DNA of 64,000 bases from UBA5072 sp963822145 (GCA_963822145.1 CAWGGG010000002.1:744001-808000); one strand, 5' to 3'; shown: positions 43,136-53,397, numbered from the stretch's first letter. Made by a program: numbers and translations. The notes: generated from the letters alone by a model not told the origin.

Positions 43136-43253
43136 GTTGGATTAGTTTTGAGGTATATAAGAAAGATCAGCGCGGAACCAGCCGGTTTTGTATTCGATTT
43201 TCCGGAGCCATTTCACCGTCTCCGGCCACAAGGTATCCAGAGCCCTGTCCATT

Positions 43254-43910
43254 TCAGAAGGCTTTTTCCCGGCTGGTGGCCATGTCTACTTCATTTTTAT
43301 AGGCTTCCCCCCACAGATAAAAAGGATTATCTGTACCGAGCATCCCCTCGTACAGGTTCACACCAATGGAGATATTGTGTTCTCTGAAAGGCTCCATGCA
43401 TTTCTTCCAGTTTTCCTCAAATTCCTTTTCAAATCCAAATTTTACATAACAATATCCGAAACGGAAATATGGCTTTTCCATATGGTTCATCATTACCGGG
43501 GGGAAATAGGACAGGTCGGCCCTCAACATAAAGACCTGTGGCGTCAGTTGCTCGATGATTCCTTTGAATTGCTGGTACGGGAAGGATCCTTCCTGTTTCA
43601 TAACCTCACTGTTGAATTCCGCCCATTTGCTCATAAGCTCATCAATGGCGGACAGATTATCAATCGGAGTGACCCAGTAGTAGAAATAGTCATCTGTGGC
43701 ATACACATAATAGGGAATGGTGTGACGGTATTTTTTCATAACCTCTGCCTGCAGCTTAACCACTTTTTCATATTGTACAGCATGTTCGGGAGAGATCTGG
43801 TTGTTCCAGACCACAAGCAATTGATTTTTGGGTTCGTTCTGTGCCTGGGAATCCAGGCTCGAGATGCTTACAAATAGGAGAAACACAAAATAAATAGTTA
43901 CTGTTTTCAT
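43254..43910 (-). CDS. Secreted protein, unrecognised, with a 3' frame change
   Basis: From the ATG at 43910 the readable frame has 218 residues: a signal peptide (TIYFVFLLFVSISSLDSQAQ) and a body rich in aromatic residues (YYVYATDDYFYYWVTPIDNL). The frame stops at MATSREKAF. One base over, the sequence continues EMDRALDTLWPETVKWLRKI and further to a stop at 43142-43144, just before the next gene's start. A single extra base near 43257-43262 is the simplest reading, so the full gene would be 43142-43910. No family recognised. Confidence 0.7.
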   Translation of the reverse strand: MKTVTIYFVFLLFVSISSLDSQAQNEPKNQLLVVWNNQISPEHAVQYEKVVKLQAEVMKKYRHTIPYYVYATDDYFYYWVTPIDNLSAIDELMSKWAEFNSEVMKQEGSFPYQQFKGIIEQLTPQVFMLRADLSYFPPVMMNHMEKPYFRFGYCYVKFGFEKEFEENWKKCMEPFREHNISIGVNLYEGMLGTDNPFYLWGEAYKNEVDMATSREKAF

Positions 43911-43965
43911 GGGGTTGGTTTTTAAATTAATATTTGGTTCAACCATAATGCCATACTATTTGAGA

Positions 43966-43999
43966 CACCCCGACGGGGTGGGGGTACCCCATCGGGGGT
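43966..43999. repeat. Palindromic intergenic repeat (ACCCCGACGGGGT)
   Basis: CACCCCGACGGGGTG is a perfect palindrome around GAC at 43966-43980, followed by a second inverted pair (ACCCCATCGGGGGT). A related ACCCCGTCGGGGT lies at 35716-35728. This belongs to the GC-rich palindromes scattered in the intergenic spaces of this genome. Confidence 0.75.
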
Positions 44000-44136
44000 C
44001 TGAGATAATGACTTTGATCGATATGTGAGCAAACTATTGATCAATTGCCAAGCGGTAGTGATTTTCTATGTCCTCTGCAGATAAGTGAAAAATTGTGCGG
44101 CATTGTTATAAAAAATGTCCCTCTTTTCTTCATTTG

Positions 44137-44970
44137 TCAGAAAGCCGCCGATTCAATCGCATCAACGGCCATCTTAATGGTTTCAGGCCAGATCATCTGG
44201 TCGGATCCAAACATCAGTCTTTTGCCAAGTCCGGCGTTCATCAAGCCTTCCAAATAATTGTGAAAAGTTTTTCGGGGGATTATCCATGAAATTGTTGAAA
44301 GATCAGCGTAGACGTTCGGGTAACGGTACATCAATGCGATAATCTCCTGTGCAAATGGGAAGCTGGCATTTTCAATATAAATTCTCAGATTTGGAAGCCT
44401 TTTCAGCACTTCTTCAAGCAATAAGGGATTCCCGTCTCTCATGTTAAAAAGATCACTAATGTCCGCCAGGGAACCGCAATGAATCAAAACAGGTAAATCA
44501 AGTTCCGTCGCCAGGGTATAGAATTTTTCAAGTTTTGGATCATTTGGAGCAAAACCATTATACTGTGTGCCAATTTCACCCATAATGTTCAGCCGGCCTT
44601 CTTTAAACTCCTTTTGTATTAATGCGACATCGGGTTGAAGCGGATCCCAGAACTGCAGTCCGGCTAAAAACATTTCCGGAGCAAACGTTTTCCATCTTGA
44701 AAGTTCTTCAAGATCTGGAGTGGTTACGATCCCTAAAACAACCTGGTTTTTTTTCATCTCTTTTACAGTCTGCGGGAGCAACTCGGATAAATCCTGAATT
44801 TCGGTTTTAAGGCCGGTACAGGGTTCAGGTATACAGGGCATTGTTTCTAAAAGGCTTGAATATTGATTTAATCCGTGCAAATGCATGTCAATGATGGGTA
44901 GTTTCTCTTGCTGGGCCTGAAGATGAAAGCTGACGAGGATGATAAGAGATATCGGTATGTACTTTTTCAT
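44137..44970 (-). CDS. Exported amidohydrolase (amidohydro_2 type), 3' frame change
   Basis: The readable 277 residues have a signal peptide (ISLIILVSFHLQAQQ) and a metal-dependent hydrolase barrel: PIIDMHLHGLNQY (HxH), GEIGTQYNGFAP, LPVLIHCGSLADI and LMFGSDQMIWPETI (final Asp). The frame ends at DAIESAAF. One base over, the sequence reads GFLTNEEKRDIFYNNAAQFF and on to a stop at 44066-44068, exactly the LT-x-x-E-K-x-x-I-x-x-x-N-A-x-x-x-F ending of amidohydro_2 proteins. One missing G in a GGG run near 44145 explains it. Full gene 44066-44970. Substrate unknown. Confidence 0.82.
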   Translation of the reverse strand: MKKYIPISLIILVSFHLQAQQEKLPIIDMHLHGLNQYSSLLETMPCIPEPCTGLKTEIQDLSELLPQTVKEMKKNQVVLGIVTTPDLEELSRWKTFAPEMFLAGLQFWDPLQPDVALIQKEFKEGRLNIMGEIGTQYNGFAPNDPKLEKFYTLATELDLPVLIHCGSLADISDLFNMRDGNPLLLEEVLKRLPNLRIYIENASFPFAQEIIALMYRYPNVYADLSTISWIIPRKTFHNYLEGLMNAGLGKRLMFGSDQMIWPETIKMAVDAIESAAF

Positions 44971-45136
44971 TTTGAAATCTTTTATGTTACACTTATTTGT
45001 TTTTTAGTTATTTCGCCCCGACAGGGCTCGTTTTTTTGATTTGTCCATAACCCGGGGCGAAACATCGGGCTATTGCAAATTTCCCTCTCAGGGCAATCGA
45101 TGTATGAGCAAGATCAACTGCGAGAATTGCTGGGGT

Positions 45137-45637
45137 TTATTTGTCAGGTTTCTCCAATGCCTCCTGCGCCAGGTATCCCGGGAGATTATCCCAGAAACCG
45201 GCCTCCTGGGTAATTTTATCACCTGTAAAACCAAACGCGATGTGAACCGGTACGACTATTTCAGTGCTATCCTGCGCAAATCTACCAACCCATTTTCCCC
45301 AGAAATGAACCCATTTATCGCCATTATTGTTGACGATCATTTCCCATAAGGCATCCTCATAAGTGTAGCTGCTCAGGGATGATACAAATGTCTTATCACT
45401 TTCAATGGATTCATCTATACTGATACCGGGCGAAGTGTACCATATGTTGAACCATATTCTGGCGGTATCACTGTATTGGGCTCTTAATGTTACCCAATCC
45501 TGTTTCAGGTAGGCGTCAATTATTTTTTTAGCGATTTCTATTTCCGGAGATTCTTCGAAATACTGCTGTGGCGCCTGTTCCACCTTGCAAGAAATGAGGA
45601 TCACCACGAGTGCAATCAGAAGCATGAGTTTTTTCAT
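45137..45637 (-). CDS. NTF2/SnoaL-like lipoprotein
   Basis: The 166-residue protein has a lipoprotein signal (MLLIALVVILISCKVEQ) and an NTF2-like body: AKKIIDAYLKQDWVTLRAQY, DTARIWFNIW, and strands MIVNNNGDKWVHFWGKW and VVPVHIAFGF. Such cone-shaped folds bind small ligands or serve as simple enzymes; no catalytic residues stand out. It lies in the same direction as the amidohydrolase, with 166 bp between. Function unknown. Confidence 0.75.
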   Translation of the reverse strand: MKKLMLLIALVVILISCKVEQAPQQYFEESPEIEIAKKIIDAYLKQDWVTLRAQYSDTARIWFNIWYTSPGISIDESIESDKTFVSSLSSYTYEDALWEMIVNNNGDKWVHFWGKWVGRFAQDSTEIVVPVHIAFGFTGDKITQEAGFWDNLPGYLAQEALEKPDK

Positions 45638-45904
45638 GGAGATTGGATTTTAGGTTAATAATGGTTGCATGGCATAAAAGGTACTTACAAGTTACAAAAT
45701 ATATTAATGAAAGTCAATGGATTAAGAATAGCTTTTTTCATGAAAAGGGTGCCCCTGTTTGCCATAAGAAGGACTTGACTTTTATGAAATTAAAGCTTAA
45801 ATTGAGCTATGTTTTCATCGCACAGGAAAGCATTTGATCGGTCATGCTTTACAGCAGCGATCTCATACAATCTTGACCCGATTAAACTAATAGGAGGAAT
45901 TCTT

Positions 45905-46318
45905 ATGAACGAAAACAAAAATGTCGGATTACTGAAAGCAGTTTTGATTATCTACCTGATCGAAGTGATGGTTTATGGCATCCTTTTTTTGCTGGTACCG
46001 GGTTATCTCGTTGAATTAGCCGGAGGCGCTCCTGTTTTCCATGGCTGGCTGAGATGGCCCGGTGCTGTCCTAATCAGCCTGGGAGTTGGTACCATACTGG
46101 TTATCAACAAACCCCAAAATCAGGGTATATTTGTTACAACATTGGCCCTTGGCTGTCTTCTTGTTGGCCTGGCCATGGTTTATACCTGGATTAAGTTTGA
46201 AGAGGGAGCTCATCTTTGGTTTACGGCCTTGCCCGCTGTTTTTAACCTGGTATTATCCGGATTACTTTGGTGGGCCAGGCAAGCGGCAAGGGATATTTTG
46301 TATCAAAGGGAGGGATAA
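45905..46318 (+). CDS. Small four-helix membrane protein
   Basis: The ATG at 45905 gives 137 residues with four hydrophobic segments (AVLIIYLIEVMVYGILFLLV, WPGAVLISLGVGTILVI, GIFVTTLALGCLLVGLAMVY, WFTALPAVFNLVLSGLLWWA). An AGGAGG at 45892-45897, 7 bp upstream, is an unusually strong ribosome-binding site for this phylum and supports this start over an in-frame ATG at 45809. No family known. It stands alone, followed by palindromic repeats. Confidence 0.75.
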   Translation: MNENKNVGLLKAVLIIYLIEVMVYGILFLLVPGYLVELAGGAPVFHGWLRWPGAVLISLGVGTILVINKPQNQGIFVTTLALGCLLVGLAMVYTWIKFEEGAHLWFTALPAVFNLVLSGLLWWARQAARDILYQREG

Positions 46319-46420
46319 CCGCCATACTGGCAAATCAAACCATGGTGTATCTAATTCCCAAGTAACAGCTTGTTTTAAATAATAACAAGCGCGCATATCG
46401 GGTCGAGATTGATGTTTTTT

Positions 46421-46503
46421 AACCCCGGGCTTGAGCCTGGGGTTATTCATGATCACGAGTAACACGGGCTTTAGCCCTGAAAACATTTTTGGGTTGTAGC
46501 CCA
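46421..46503. repeat. GC-rich intergenic palindromes
   Basis: AACCCCGGGCTTGAGCC followed by TGGGGTT is an inverted repeat at 46421-46444, and CGGGCTTTAGCCCTG follows at 46465-46479, then a degenerate third copy ending 46503. They belong to the GGGCTTTAGCCC family also seen around the MITE-like element at 42434. Confidence 0.7.
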
Positions 46504-46566
46504 ACTTTACGTTAAAATAAATAGATTTGTGAGGCCGCTTTTAACGGTTCCACAGATTTTCCTAAA

Positions 46567-47316
46567 ATGACAGTTGCAGCAGGTTCTAGCATTCTTAACG
46601 GCAAACCCTTATTGGCTGTACTGTTATTACTGAGTCTTTGCATGGGTTATTCCGTGGCGGGAAACTCCGCCGGACAGGGTTCAGCATGCCTGCGATTCCA
46701 TGCGGAACAACCCGATACCTTTCTGGAGCATCAACTGCTGTACAATGGCAGGGTATGGCAAAACCTGTTTTACCGGGTGGAAGGAAACCAGTTTTTGTTT
46801 TCCGGGGATTTTCTGCCGGGATCGGTAACTATGACTGGAAAGAAATTCACCGGGATCAGTCTCAAATATGACCTTTATAAAGATGAAATCCTGACCCCGG
46901 TTTCTCCCGGGGTGATACTGCAGATCAACAAGGAACTGGTGGACAGCTTTTCTTTTGTTTATCTTCATAAAATGTACAGGTTTAAAGGAATGCCGGAGGG
47001 ATTTGCTTCGGGCCTGCAGGGTTATGTGTGCGTTATCTACGAAGGAAAAACCAGCCTGTATGTCAAATACCAGAAGAAAATCAACCGTCCCGGACAGGAA
47101 AACAAAAGGGATGTATTCTACCAGCTGAGCAGGCTTTATCTGGTGAAGGGCAGGGAGATATACCCGATATCCGGCAAACATGACCTGTATAAAGCATTTC
47201 ATGAAGATAAAACTGCTCTGCGTGAGTTTATTAAAGAAAATAAAATCATGATCTCGGAAGAGGAGCCTGAGACTTTTGTACCTGTGATCCGCTATTTTGA
47301 CAGCTTACATCAATAG
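46567..47316 (+). CDS. Secreted protein at the head of the TonB operon, unrecognised
   Basis: The 249-residue protein has a signal peptide (LAVLLLLSLCMGYSVAG) and a beta-rich mature part (LYNGRVWQNLFYRVEGNQFL, LQGYVCVIYEGKTSLYVKYQ). Its end (FYQLSRLYLVKGREIYPISG, FIKENKIMISEEEPETFVPV) matches proteins of unknown role that precede TonB receptors in Bacteroidota. It stops 7 bp before the receptor start and so is part of that operon. No named domain recognised. Confidence 0.75.
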   Translation: MTVAAGSSILNGKPLLAVLLLLSLCMGYSVAGNSAGQGSACLRFHAEQPDTFLEHQLLYNGRVWQNLFYRVEGNQFLFSGDFLPGSVTMTGKKFTGISLKYDLYKDEILTPVSPGVILQINKELVDSFSFVYLHKMYRFKGMPEGFASGLQGYVCVIYEGKTSLYVKYQKKINRPGQENKRDVFYQLSRLYLVKGREIYPISGKHDLYKAFHEDKTALREFIKENKIMISEEEPETFVPVIRYFDSLHQ

Positions 47317-47323
47317 TCGCACC

Positions 47324-50059
47324 ATGAAGGCTTTAAAGATTCTCCTGATGGCTATTCTTTGTACTATGGGCTGCATGCTTGAGGCCCAGGAAAAATATGA
47401 GCTGTCAGCAAGTTTTCAGGGTCTTTCCTTTCAGGATTTCGTTAAGCAGGCCGAAAGCAGTTATCCTGTCAGGTTTTATTACAAGGAGGAGTGGGTAAGC
47501 GACCTGAAGGTGGGTGATTATCCCGATTGTACCACGCTGTCCTGTTTACTGGACCATCTTTTGATGGGTACCACCCTGTATTACTTCATTGAAGAAACAG
47601 GTAATATTTTGATCACCAACAACTTTGCCCTAAAAACTACCCTGATATCTTCTGACGAGGAGAAGAACTTCATTTCTCCCACCGGAAATAATGCGTCTGC
47701 AGAAAAACAGCAAAATACCAGTGGTACAACGATAGAAATCGGGAATCCTGCAGAAAAGAACAGGCATGGAAACACTGTTATTTCGGGATACATCACCAAT
47801 ACGGAAAGCAAGGAACCGGTACCCGGGGTAACCGTGTTTATACAAAAACTTGCTACCGGCACCATGTCCAATGAGTTTGGCTATTATACCCTGTCCATAC
47901 CGAGGGGGAATCACCTCCTGCAATTTTCATCCATCGGTATGAAAGAAAAGGCCATCCAGGTGAATCTCAACGATGCGGGCGAACTGAATGTAGAGATGAA
48001 CACTGCTGTGATCCCCTTAAAGGAAGTGGTGGTAACCGCCGAAAAAAGCCTGACACTGCAACGGTTTGAAGTGGGCGCGGAAAAAATCAATGTTTCAAAC
48101 TTCAAACTGTTACCCACCTCCCTGGGTGAGGCTGACATCCTGAAAAGCGTACTGCTGATTCCCGGAGTTCAGTCGGTAGGCGAAGGTTCAACCGGCTTTA
48201 ACGTCAGGGGAGGATCAGCCGATCAGAACCTGATTCTCCTTTACGGGGCACCGGTATACAATTCCAACCATCTGTTCGGATTCTTTTCTGCGGTCAATTC
48301 CGATATCATCAGGGATGTTACCCTATACAAGGGGGGAATACCCAGTCAGTATGGAGGAAGAATCTCCTCCGTGCTGGACATCGGTGCAAAAGAAGGAAAC
48401 AGGAATGAATTCAAAGGAACTGCAGGTATAAGTCCGATTACCACCCATGTTATGGTCGAAGGTCCGGTTATAAAAAATGCCCTTACTTACCTGTTTGCTG
48501 CCCGAACCACCTATTCAAACTGGATATTCGATGTGGTACATAATCCCGCCCTTAAAAACAGCAAGGCAAACTTCTATGATCTGAATGGTAAACTGACTTA
48601 CGATCTCAATAAAAACAACAAGATCGATTTATCCGGCTATTACAGCCACGACGCTTTCCGTTTCAATTCTGACACCCTTTATTTATACGATAACAGCATC
48701 GTTGCACTGAAGTGGAGGCATTTCTTCAGCAGCCAGTTCTTTTCTGCTTTTAGTGTCAACAACAGCACTTACAATTATAATGTTTCGAGTCAGGCCATTC
48801 CGGTGGAAGCCTTTGAACATATCCATAAAGTGAGAAGTACCGGCTTTAAAGCTGATTTCCAATGGTTCCCGGGCAGAAACGAGGTTAATTTCGGACTCGA
48901 TCTCACGCGGTATCTGGTGCACCCGGGAAATTACCTGCCCGGCGGGGATTCTTCCCTTGTAATACCGCAGTATATTGAAAAGGAACAGGCGTGGGAAGGG
49001 GCGTTGTACATTGATGACCGGTTCATGCTCACGAAGTTTTTGTCGGTTAATGTTGGCCTTCGTTTGTCCTCTTTCCTGGCCCTGGGCCCGCAATCGGTTA
49101 TGCTTTATGAATCGGGTTATTCAAAGAGCAAAACCACTGTTAACGATACCCTGAACTTTAAGCCGGGACAGGTTATCAGCAAATATGCCGGTCCTGAATT
49201 CAGACTTTCTCTGAATTTCAGGATCAATGAGTCCAATTCTTTTAAAATCAATTACAACAGGACCAGGCAATATGTACATCTTCTTTCAAATTCAACCTCG
49301 ATATCACCAACCGACACCTGGAAGCTTTGTGATTATTACCTGAGGCCCCAGATTGGGGACCAGGTTGCGGCCGGCTTTTATAAAGTTCTTTTTAACAACC
49401 GCTTCGAAGTTTCTGCGGAAGTTTATTACAAGGTGATCAGGAACATGGTGGATTATAAAGGTGGGACCAATCTCATCATGAATGACAATATTGAAAAGGA
49501 TGTTATTGACGTTAAGGGTAAAGCCTACGGTATGGAGCTGGTTCTTAAGAAGACCTCCGGAAGAATCCGCTACAGTATGGGATACACCTATTCCAGGACC
49601 TTCCTGAAAAGTCAGGGTACATTTGATGAGGAAATAATCAATGCAGGGGAATGGTTCCCGGCTAACTTTGACAAACCCCATGACCTGATCATTGCACTGA
49701 ATTATCTTATATCACGCCGTTTCAGTATAACATCCGACTATGTATACAGTACAGGACGTCCCATCACTTTTCCGGTGTCTACCTATACTATGTATGACAA
49801 CATGCTGGTTCATTATTCCGACCGGAACAAGTACCGGATACCGGATTATTCGCGGTGGGATATTTCATTTAAGATCAGCGGGAATCTCAGATCGCATAAA
49901 ATTGCCCATCCCAGCTGGACCTTCTCGGTTTATAATTTGCTGGGACGACAGAATGTATATTCGATCTATTTCAAGAAAGAGGAAGATCTCATGAAGGGAT
50001 ATAAGTTATCGGTGTTTGGCCAGGCTATACCTACCGTAACCTTTAGTTTTGATTTTTAA
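47324..50059 (+). CDS. TonB-dependent receptor with STN and carboxypeptidase-like domains
   Basis: From the ATG at 47324 the outer-membrane receptor has 911 residues. It has a signal peptide (LLMAILCTMGCMLEAQ), an STN domain (ELSASFQGLSFQDFVKQAES), a CarboxypepD_reg domain (ISGYITNTESKEPVPGVTVF), a plug (LLIPGVQSVGEGSTGFNVRG, GGIPSQYGGRISSVLDIGAK) and a barrel ending in TVTFSFDF. The STN domain is usually the contact to an anti-sigma factor, but none is encoded here. DUF4249 follows 15 bp later. It takes up an unknown large nutrient. The in-frame ATG at 47297 overlaps the upstream gene and was rejected. Confidence 0.95.
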   Translation: MKALKILLMAILCTMGCMLEAQEKYELSASFQGLSFQDFVKQAESSYPVRFYYKEEWVSDLKVGDYPDCTTLSCLLDHLLMGTTLYYFIEETGNILITNNFALKTTLISSDEEKNFISPTGNNASAEKQQNTSGTTIEIGNPAEKNRHGNTVISGYITNTESKEPVPGVTVFIQKLATGTMSNEFGYYTLSIPRGNHLLQFSSIGMKEKAIQVNLNDAGELNVEMNTAVIPLKEVVVTAEKSLTLQRFEVGAEKINVSNFKLLPTSLGEADILKSVLLIPGVQSVGEGSTGFNVRGGSADQNLILLYGAPVYNSNHLFGFFSAVNSDIIRDVTLYKGGIPSQYGGRISSVLDIGAKEGNRNEFKGTAGISPITTHVMVEGPVIKNALTYLFAARTTYSNWIFDVVHNPALKNSKANFYDLNGKLTYDLNKNNKIDLSGYYSHDAFRFNSDTLYLYDNSIVALKWRHFFSSQFFSAFSVNNSTYNYNVSSQAIPVEAFEHIHKVRSTGFKADFQWFPGRNEVNFGLDLTRYLVHPGNYLPGGDSSLVIPQYIEKEQAWEGALYIDDRFMLTKFLSVNVGLRLSSFLALGPQSVMLYESGYSKSKTTVNDTLNFKPGQVISKYAGPEFRLSLNFRINESNSFKINYNRTRQYVHLLSNSTSISPTDTWKLCDYYLRPQIGDQVAAGFYKVLFNNRFEVSAEVYYKVIRNMVDYKGGTNLIMNDNIEKDVIDVKGKAYGMELVLKKTSGRIRYSMGYTYSRTFLKSQGTFDEEIINAGEWFPANFDKPHDLIIALNYLISRRFSITSDYVYSTGRPITFPVSTYTMYDNMLVHYSDRNKYRIPDYSRWDISFKISGNLRSHKIAHPSWTFSVYNLLGRQNVYSIYFKKEEDLMKGYKLSVFGQAIPTVTFSFDF

Positions 50060-50074
50060 CAGGGGATAAAACGT

Positions 50075-51244
50075 ATGGTTGTTGATAGACTAATTACTAA
50101 TACACTATTTTTTTTAAAGCACATTCGGGAATGGAGTTTGATCCTCCTGTTCCTGATGTATGGTTGTGTTTCTGAATTTGTACCGGAGGTTATGGAAGAG
50201 GAGGAATTGCTGGTTGTGGAAGGACTGATTACCGATCAGCCGGGTATCAATACCATAAAGCTTTCTAAATCGCTTCCCATGGGACAAAAAAGTGATGCCA
50301 GACCGATGACCGGATGCATCGTTACCCTTACTGACGATCTGGGAAACGTATACACATTGAATGAAACAGCAGCAGGCAGCTATGTAACGGACTCGGCAAC
50401 TTTTTTAGGAAGGGTGGGCAGGTTTTATACCCTCCAGATCGCCACCAATGAGGATAACAACAGCCTTACCTATGAATCATCGCCGATGGAGATGAAGCCC
50501 GTACCCCCTGTTGACAGCGTGTACTATGAAAAAATGATTGTCGAAGAGCCCTATGAGAACTTCAAAGGCATTGATGCCTGTGAGATTTACCTGGATACTT
50601 ACGATCCGGAAAATCGCTGCCGGTATTTCCGGTGGGATTTCTCGGAGACCTGGGTACTCCGGTTGCTCTTTCCGGTTGAAAACATAAAATGCTGGATCTC
50701 AGATAAATCTAATACCATCGATATCAAAAACACCACCAGTCTCGAGGAATCTCGGATAGTCCGCCATCCCGTCGCCTATATTTCAAATGTCACGGACCGT
50801 CTGAAAACAAAGTACAGCATCCTGGTGAATCAATATTCGCTGAACGAAGATGAGTATCTTTTCTGGGAGCGTTTGCAGAATCTCACCGTGCAGGTCGGAG
50901 GACTTTATGACATCATTCCTTCCTCCATCCCAAGCAATCTCAGATGCATTGAGAAGCCCGACGAAAAAGTCCTTGGCTATTTCAGTGTTTCGGCCAGGAA
51001 ATCCAAAAGAATCTTCATTCAGGATAATTTCGAAGGCATCATTGACCGGTATGACAACTGCATTACAGATACCATCTATGGTGATTATGATCCCCCGGAA
51101 CTGTATATATCTTTATGGCCGCTGATTGATCATCCAGCATCATTTGGAAGTCCACGCACAAGAGTTCTTTCAGATGACAAGGGTTGTGCGGATTGTACGG
51201 TACGGGGTACCACTGAAGAACCTGATTTTTGGATCGGAGAATGA
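50075..51244 (+). CDS. DUF4249 lipoprotein-like partner of the TonB receptor
   Basis: The 389-residue protein has an N-terminal hydrophobic segment with a cysteine (LILLFLMYGCVSEFVPE) and the DUF4249 body: LLVVEGLITDQPGINTIKLS, then TGCIVTLTDDLGNVYTLNET and the YYFRWDFSETW-like block. DUF4249 proteins are encoded beside TonB receptors with a plug extension and probably help ligand capture on the outer face. It follows the receptor by 15 bp and the frameshifted plug protein starts 5 bp later. The domain identity is firm; the ligand is unknown. Confidence 0.9.
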   Translation: MVVDRLITNTLFFLKHIREWSLILLFLMYGCVSEFVPEVMEEEELLVVEGLITDQPGINTIKLSKSLPMGQKSDARPMTGCIVTLTDDLGNVYTLNETAAGSYVTDSATFLGRVGRFYTLQIATNEDNNSLTYESSPMEMKPVPPVDSVYYEKMIVEEPYENFKGIDACEIYLDTYDPENRCRYFRWDFSETWVLRLLFPVENIKCWISDKSNTIDIKNTTSLEESRIVRHPVAYISNVTDRLKTKYSILVNQYSLNEDEYLFWERLQNLTVQVGGLYDIIPSSIPSNLRCIEKPDEKVLGYFSVSARKSKRIFIQDNFEGIIDRYDNCITDTIYGDYDPPELYISLWPLIDHPASFGSPRTRVLSDDKGCADCTVRGTTEEPDFWIGE

Positions 51245-51248
51245 TATA

Positions 51249-53397
51249 ATGAGTTCGATAAAAAAAGCAGCAATACTACTCGGGGTATTTATCCTGTGCA
51301 TGTCAGCATCATTTGCACAGCAGGAGAATGACATACCCGGATATCTCGTTCAGCAATTGCTGAAATACACGCAAAAGATCCCGCGCGAAGAAATCTATAT
51401 CCATTCCGACCGGGATGAATTACATCGCCGGGGAAGATCTGTGGTTTTCGATTTATCTTATTGACCGGCAAAGTCTTAAACTTTCCGGCAACAGCCGCAT
51501 AGCCTATGTTGAGCTGCTGAATGCGGAAAACCATCCGGTACTGCAAAAGAAATTCCTGCTGGACCAGGGAAGCGGTCCAGGCCACCTTGTTTTACCCGAT
51601 ACACTAAGCACAGGCATATATACGCTTAGGGCTTATACCAGCTGGATGAAGAATTTTCCCTATAACTGCTTTCTGAAGTCCATTAACGTTTATAATGCGT
51701 TTACAACTAAAGCACTTTATAAAACAGTAAGTTCGGGCACTTTTTCCCCTCGTGAAGCTTCTTATCCTGACAGAGTGCAACTGGAGGTTAACAATACGCG
51801 TCAGGATACGCTGGAGATGCTGGTAGGCGCAGACAATTCCACCCTTATTGACAACACCGGGCTTTTGTACCTGGTTATTCAGACCCGCGGGAATATCAAC
51901 CAGGCAAGAACGATAAAGATACAGGAAGCTACAAGGATTACTGTACCAAAGCATTTGCTGGGCCAGGGGATAAACCAGATCACCCTTTTCGATGCTCAGG
52001 GCAAACCTGTTGCTGAAAGATATATTTATACCCCTGTTCATAAGGATGGATTCTATGCGCTTCAGGTGATTGACAGTTGTCGGCCCAGAGAGAAAATTAC
52101 AATGGAGATTGGTCCCGGAAATGATTTTGCGACTGGAAATATAGCTCATTTAAGTGTATCAGTTGCCCCTGTGGGTGGGGGTTCGGAGACTCCGGACCTA
52201 TTGGATTACCTGATTCTGGGTACGGAATATGGCGATTCCTTCAGGAGTATCCTAAAGGGGAGAAGATTCAATGAACTTACTCAGGAAACACAGGATAGCC
52301 TGTTGATGCAATTGCATAGTAATTGGATCAACTGGTCGGTTATACTCAGCGGTAAGATACCTGATATGCAATACCCGGCAGAAAAAGAAGATCATTTCCT
52401 TTGGGGTAAGTTGCAGAAAAACGATCTGCCGGCCGGGGAAGGTGAAATGGTAATGCTTTGTTTTCCCGGGAAGGATGCAGGATTTCAGTATTCCACGACC
52501 GATGCTGAAGGGAATTTCAGGTTTGCCGTTCCCATCACTGACAGGGTTAATGATCTCATCGTTATGCCGGAAAATATTTCTGCCAATCAGAAGATCACGC
52601 TTGAACCGCCATTTTCAGATCAATATCCTCAGCCGGAGAAGCCGGTTCAGCCTATCAAGCAAACGATTCCATCCTATGTTTCCAGGTGGAGCATCAACCG
52701 CCAGGTGCAGGCCATTTATGGGACGGCTTCCCATGGAAATTACGCAGGTTCATCTTATCCTTTTCAACCCATCAAAAGATTCTACGGTAAGCCCGATATT
52801 GAACTGCGCATGGCGGATTATATCAACCTGCCGCTGATGGAAGAAGTGTTTTTTGAATTGCTGCCTAACGTTTCCCTGAGAAAAAAGAGTACCGGCTATG
52901 AAATAACCATAACCGACCGGGTTGATAACAAGCTTTATGTAACAAATCCCTGCCTGATGATCGATGGGGTGATCATAAACGATCCATCCATGATCATCGA
53001 CCTGGATCCTGAGATCGTGGAAAAGATTGATGTTATCAAGGAACAATACCTGGTGGGATCCTTTTCTTTTCCCGGACTGGTGAATGTGATCACCAAAGCA
53101 GGTGATTTTAGCTGTGTTTCACTTCCCGGCTATATGCGCCGGTTTTCTTACCGTGTACTTGACCCGGTGGCAGAATTTATGTCACCCGAATATTCCTCGG
53201 AGTTATTGAAAGGCAGCCGGATTCCAGATTACCGGAATACCCTGTACTGGAATCCATCCGTTACCCCCGATCAGCATGGCAACGCGGGAATTTCATTCTG
53301 GAGCGGGGACAATAAAGGAACGTATCAGGTTACGCTCCAGGGCATAACAAGGGAAGGCAAGGCCGTATCTGCAACAAAAACAATACGGGTGAAATAA
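51249..53397 (+). pseudogene. MG2/plug-type secreted protein, frameshifted near its start
   Basis: From the ATG at 51249 the first frame reads a signal peptide (GVFILCMSASFAQQ) and PREEIYIHSDRDE, then leaves the family pattern and stops at 51462-51464. One base over, NYIAGEDLWFSIYLIDRQSL and 640 further residues run to 53397. One extra T near 51420 thus splits a normal gene. The whole has an alpha-2-macroglobulin MG2-like N-terminal half and a C-terminal TonB plug-like domain (NPCLMIDGVIINDPSMIIDL, FPGLVNVITKAGDF). Such proteins follow DUF4249 genes and may act with the receptor on the outer face. The remaining frame is well kept. Confidence 0.85.

Noticed and set aside
43188..43877. 229-residue plus-strand frame over the secreted-protein gene
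   Set aside because: It is the reverse frame of a gene with a signal peptide and clean family-like composition.
45643..45837. 64-residue plus-strand frame before the four-helix membrane protein
   Set aside because: No signal, no hydrophobic core and no known pattern; the AGGAGG site sits further downstream at 45892.
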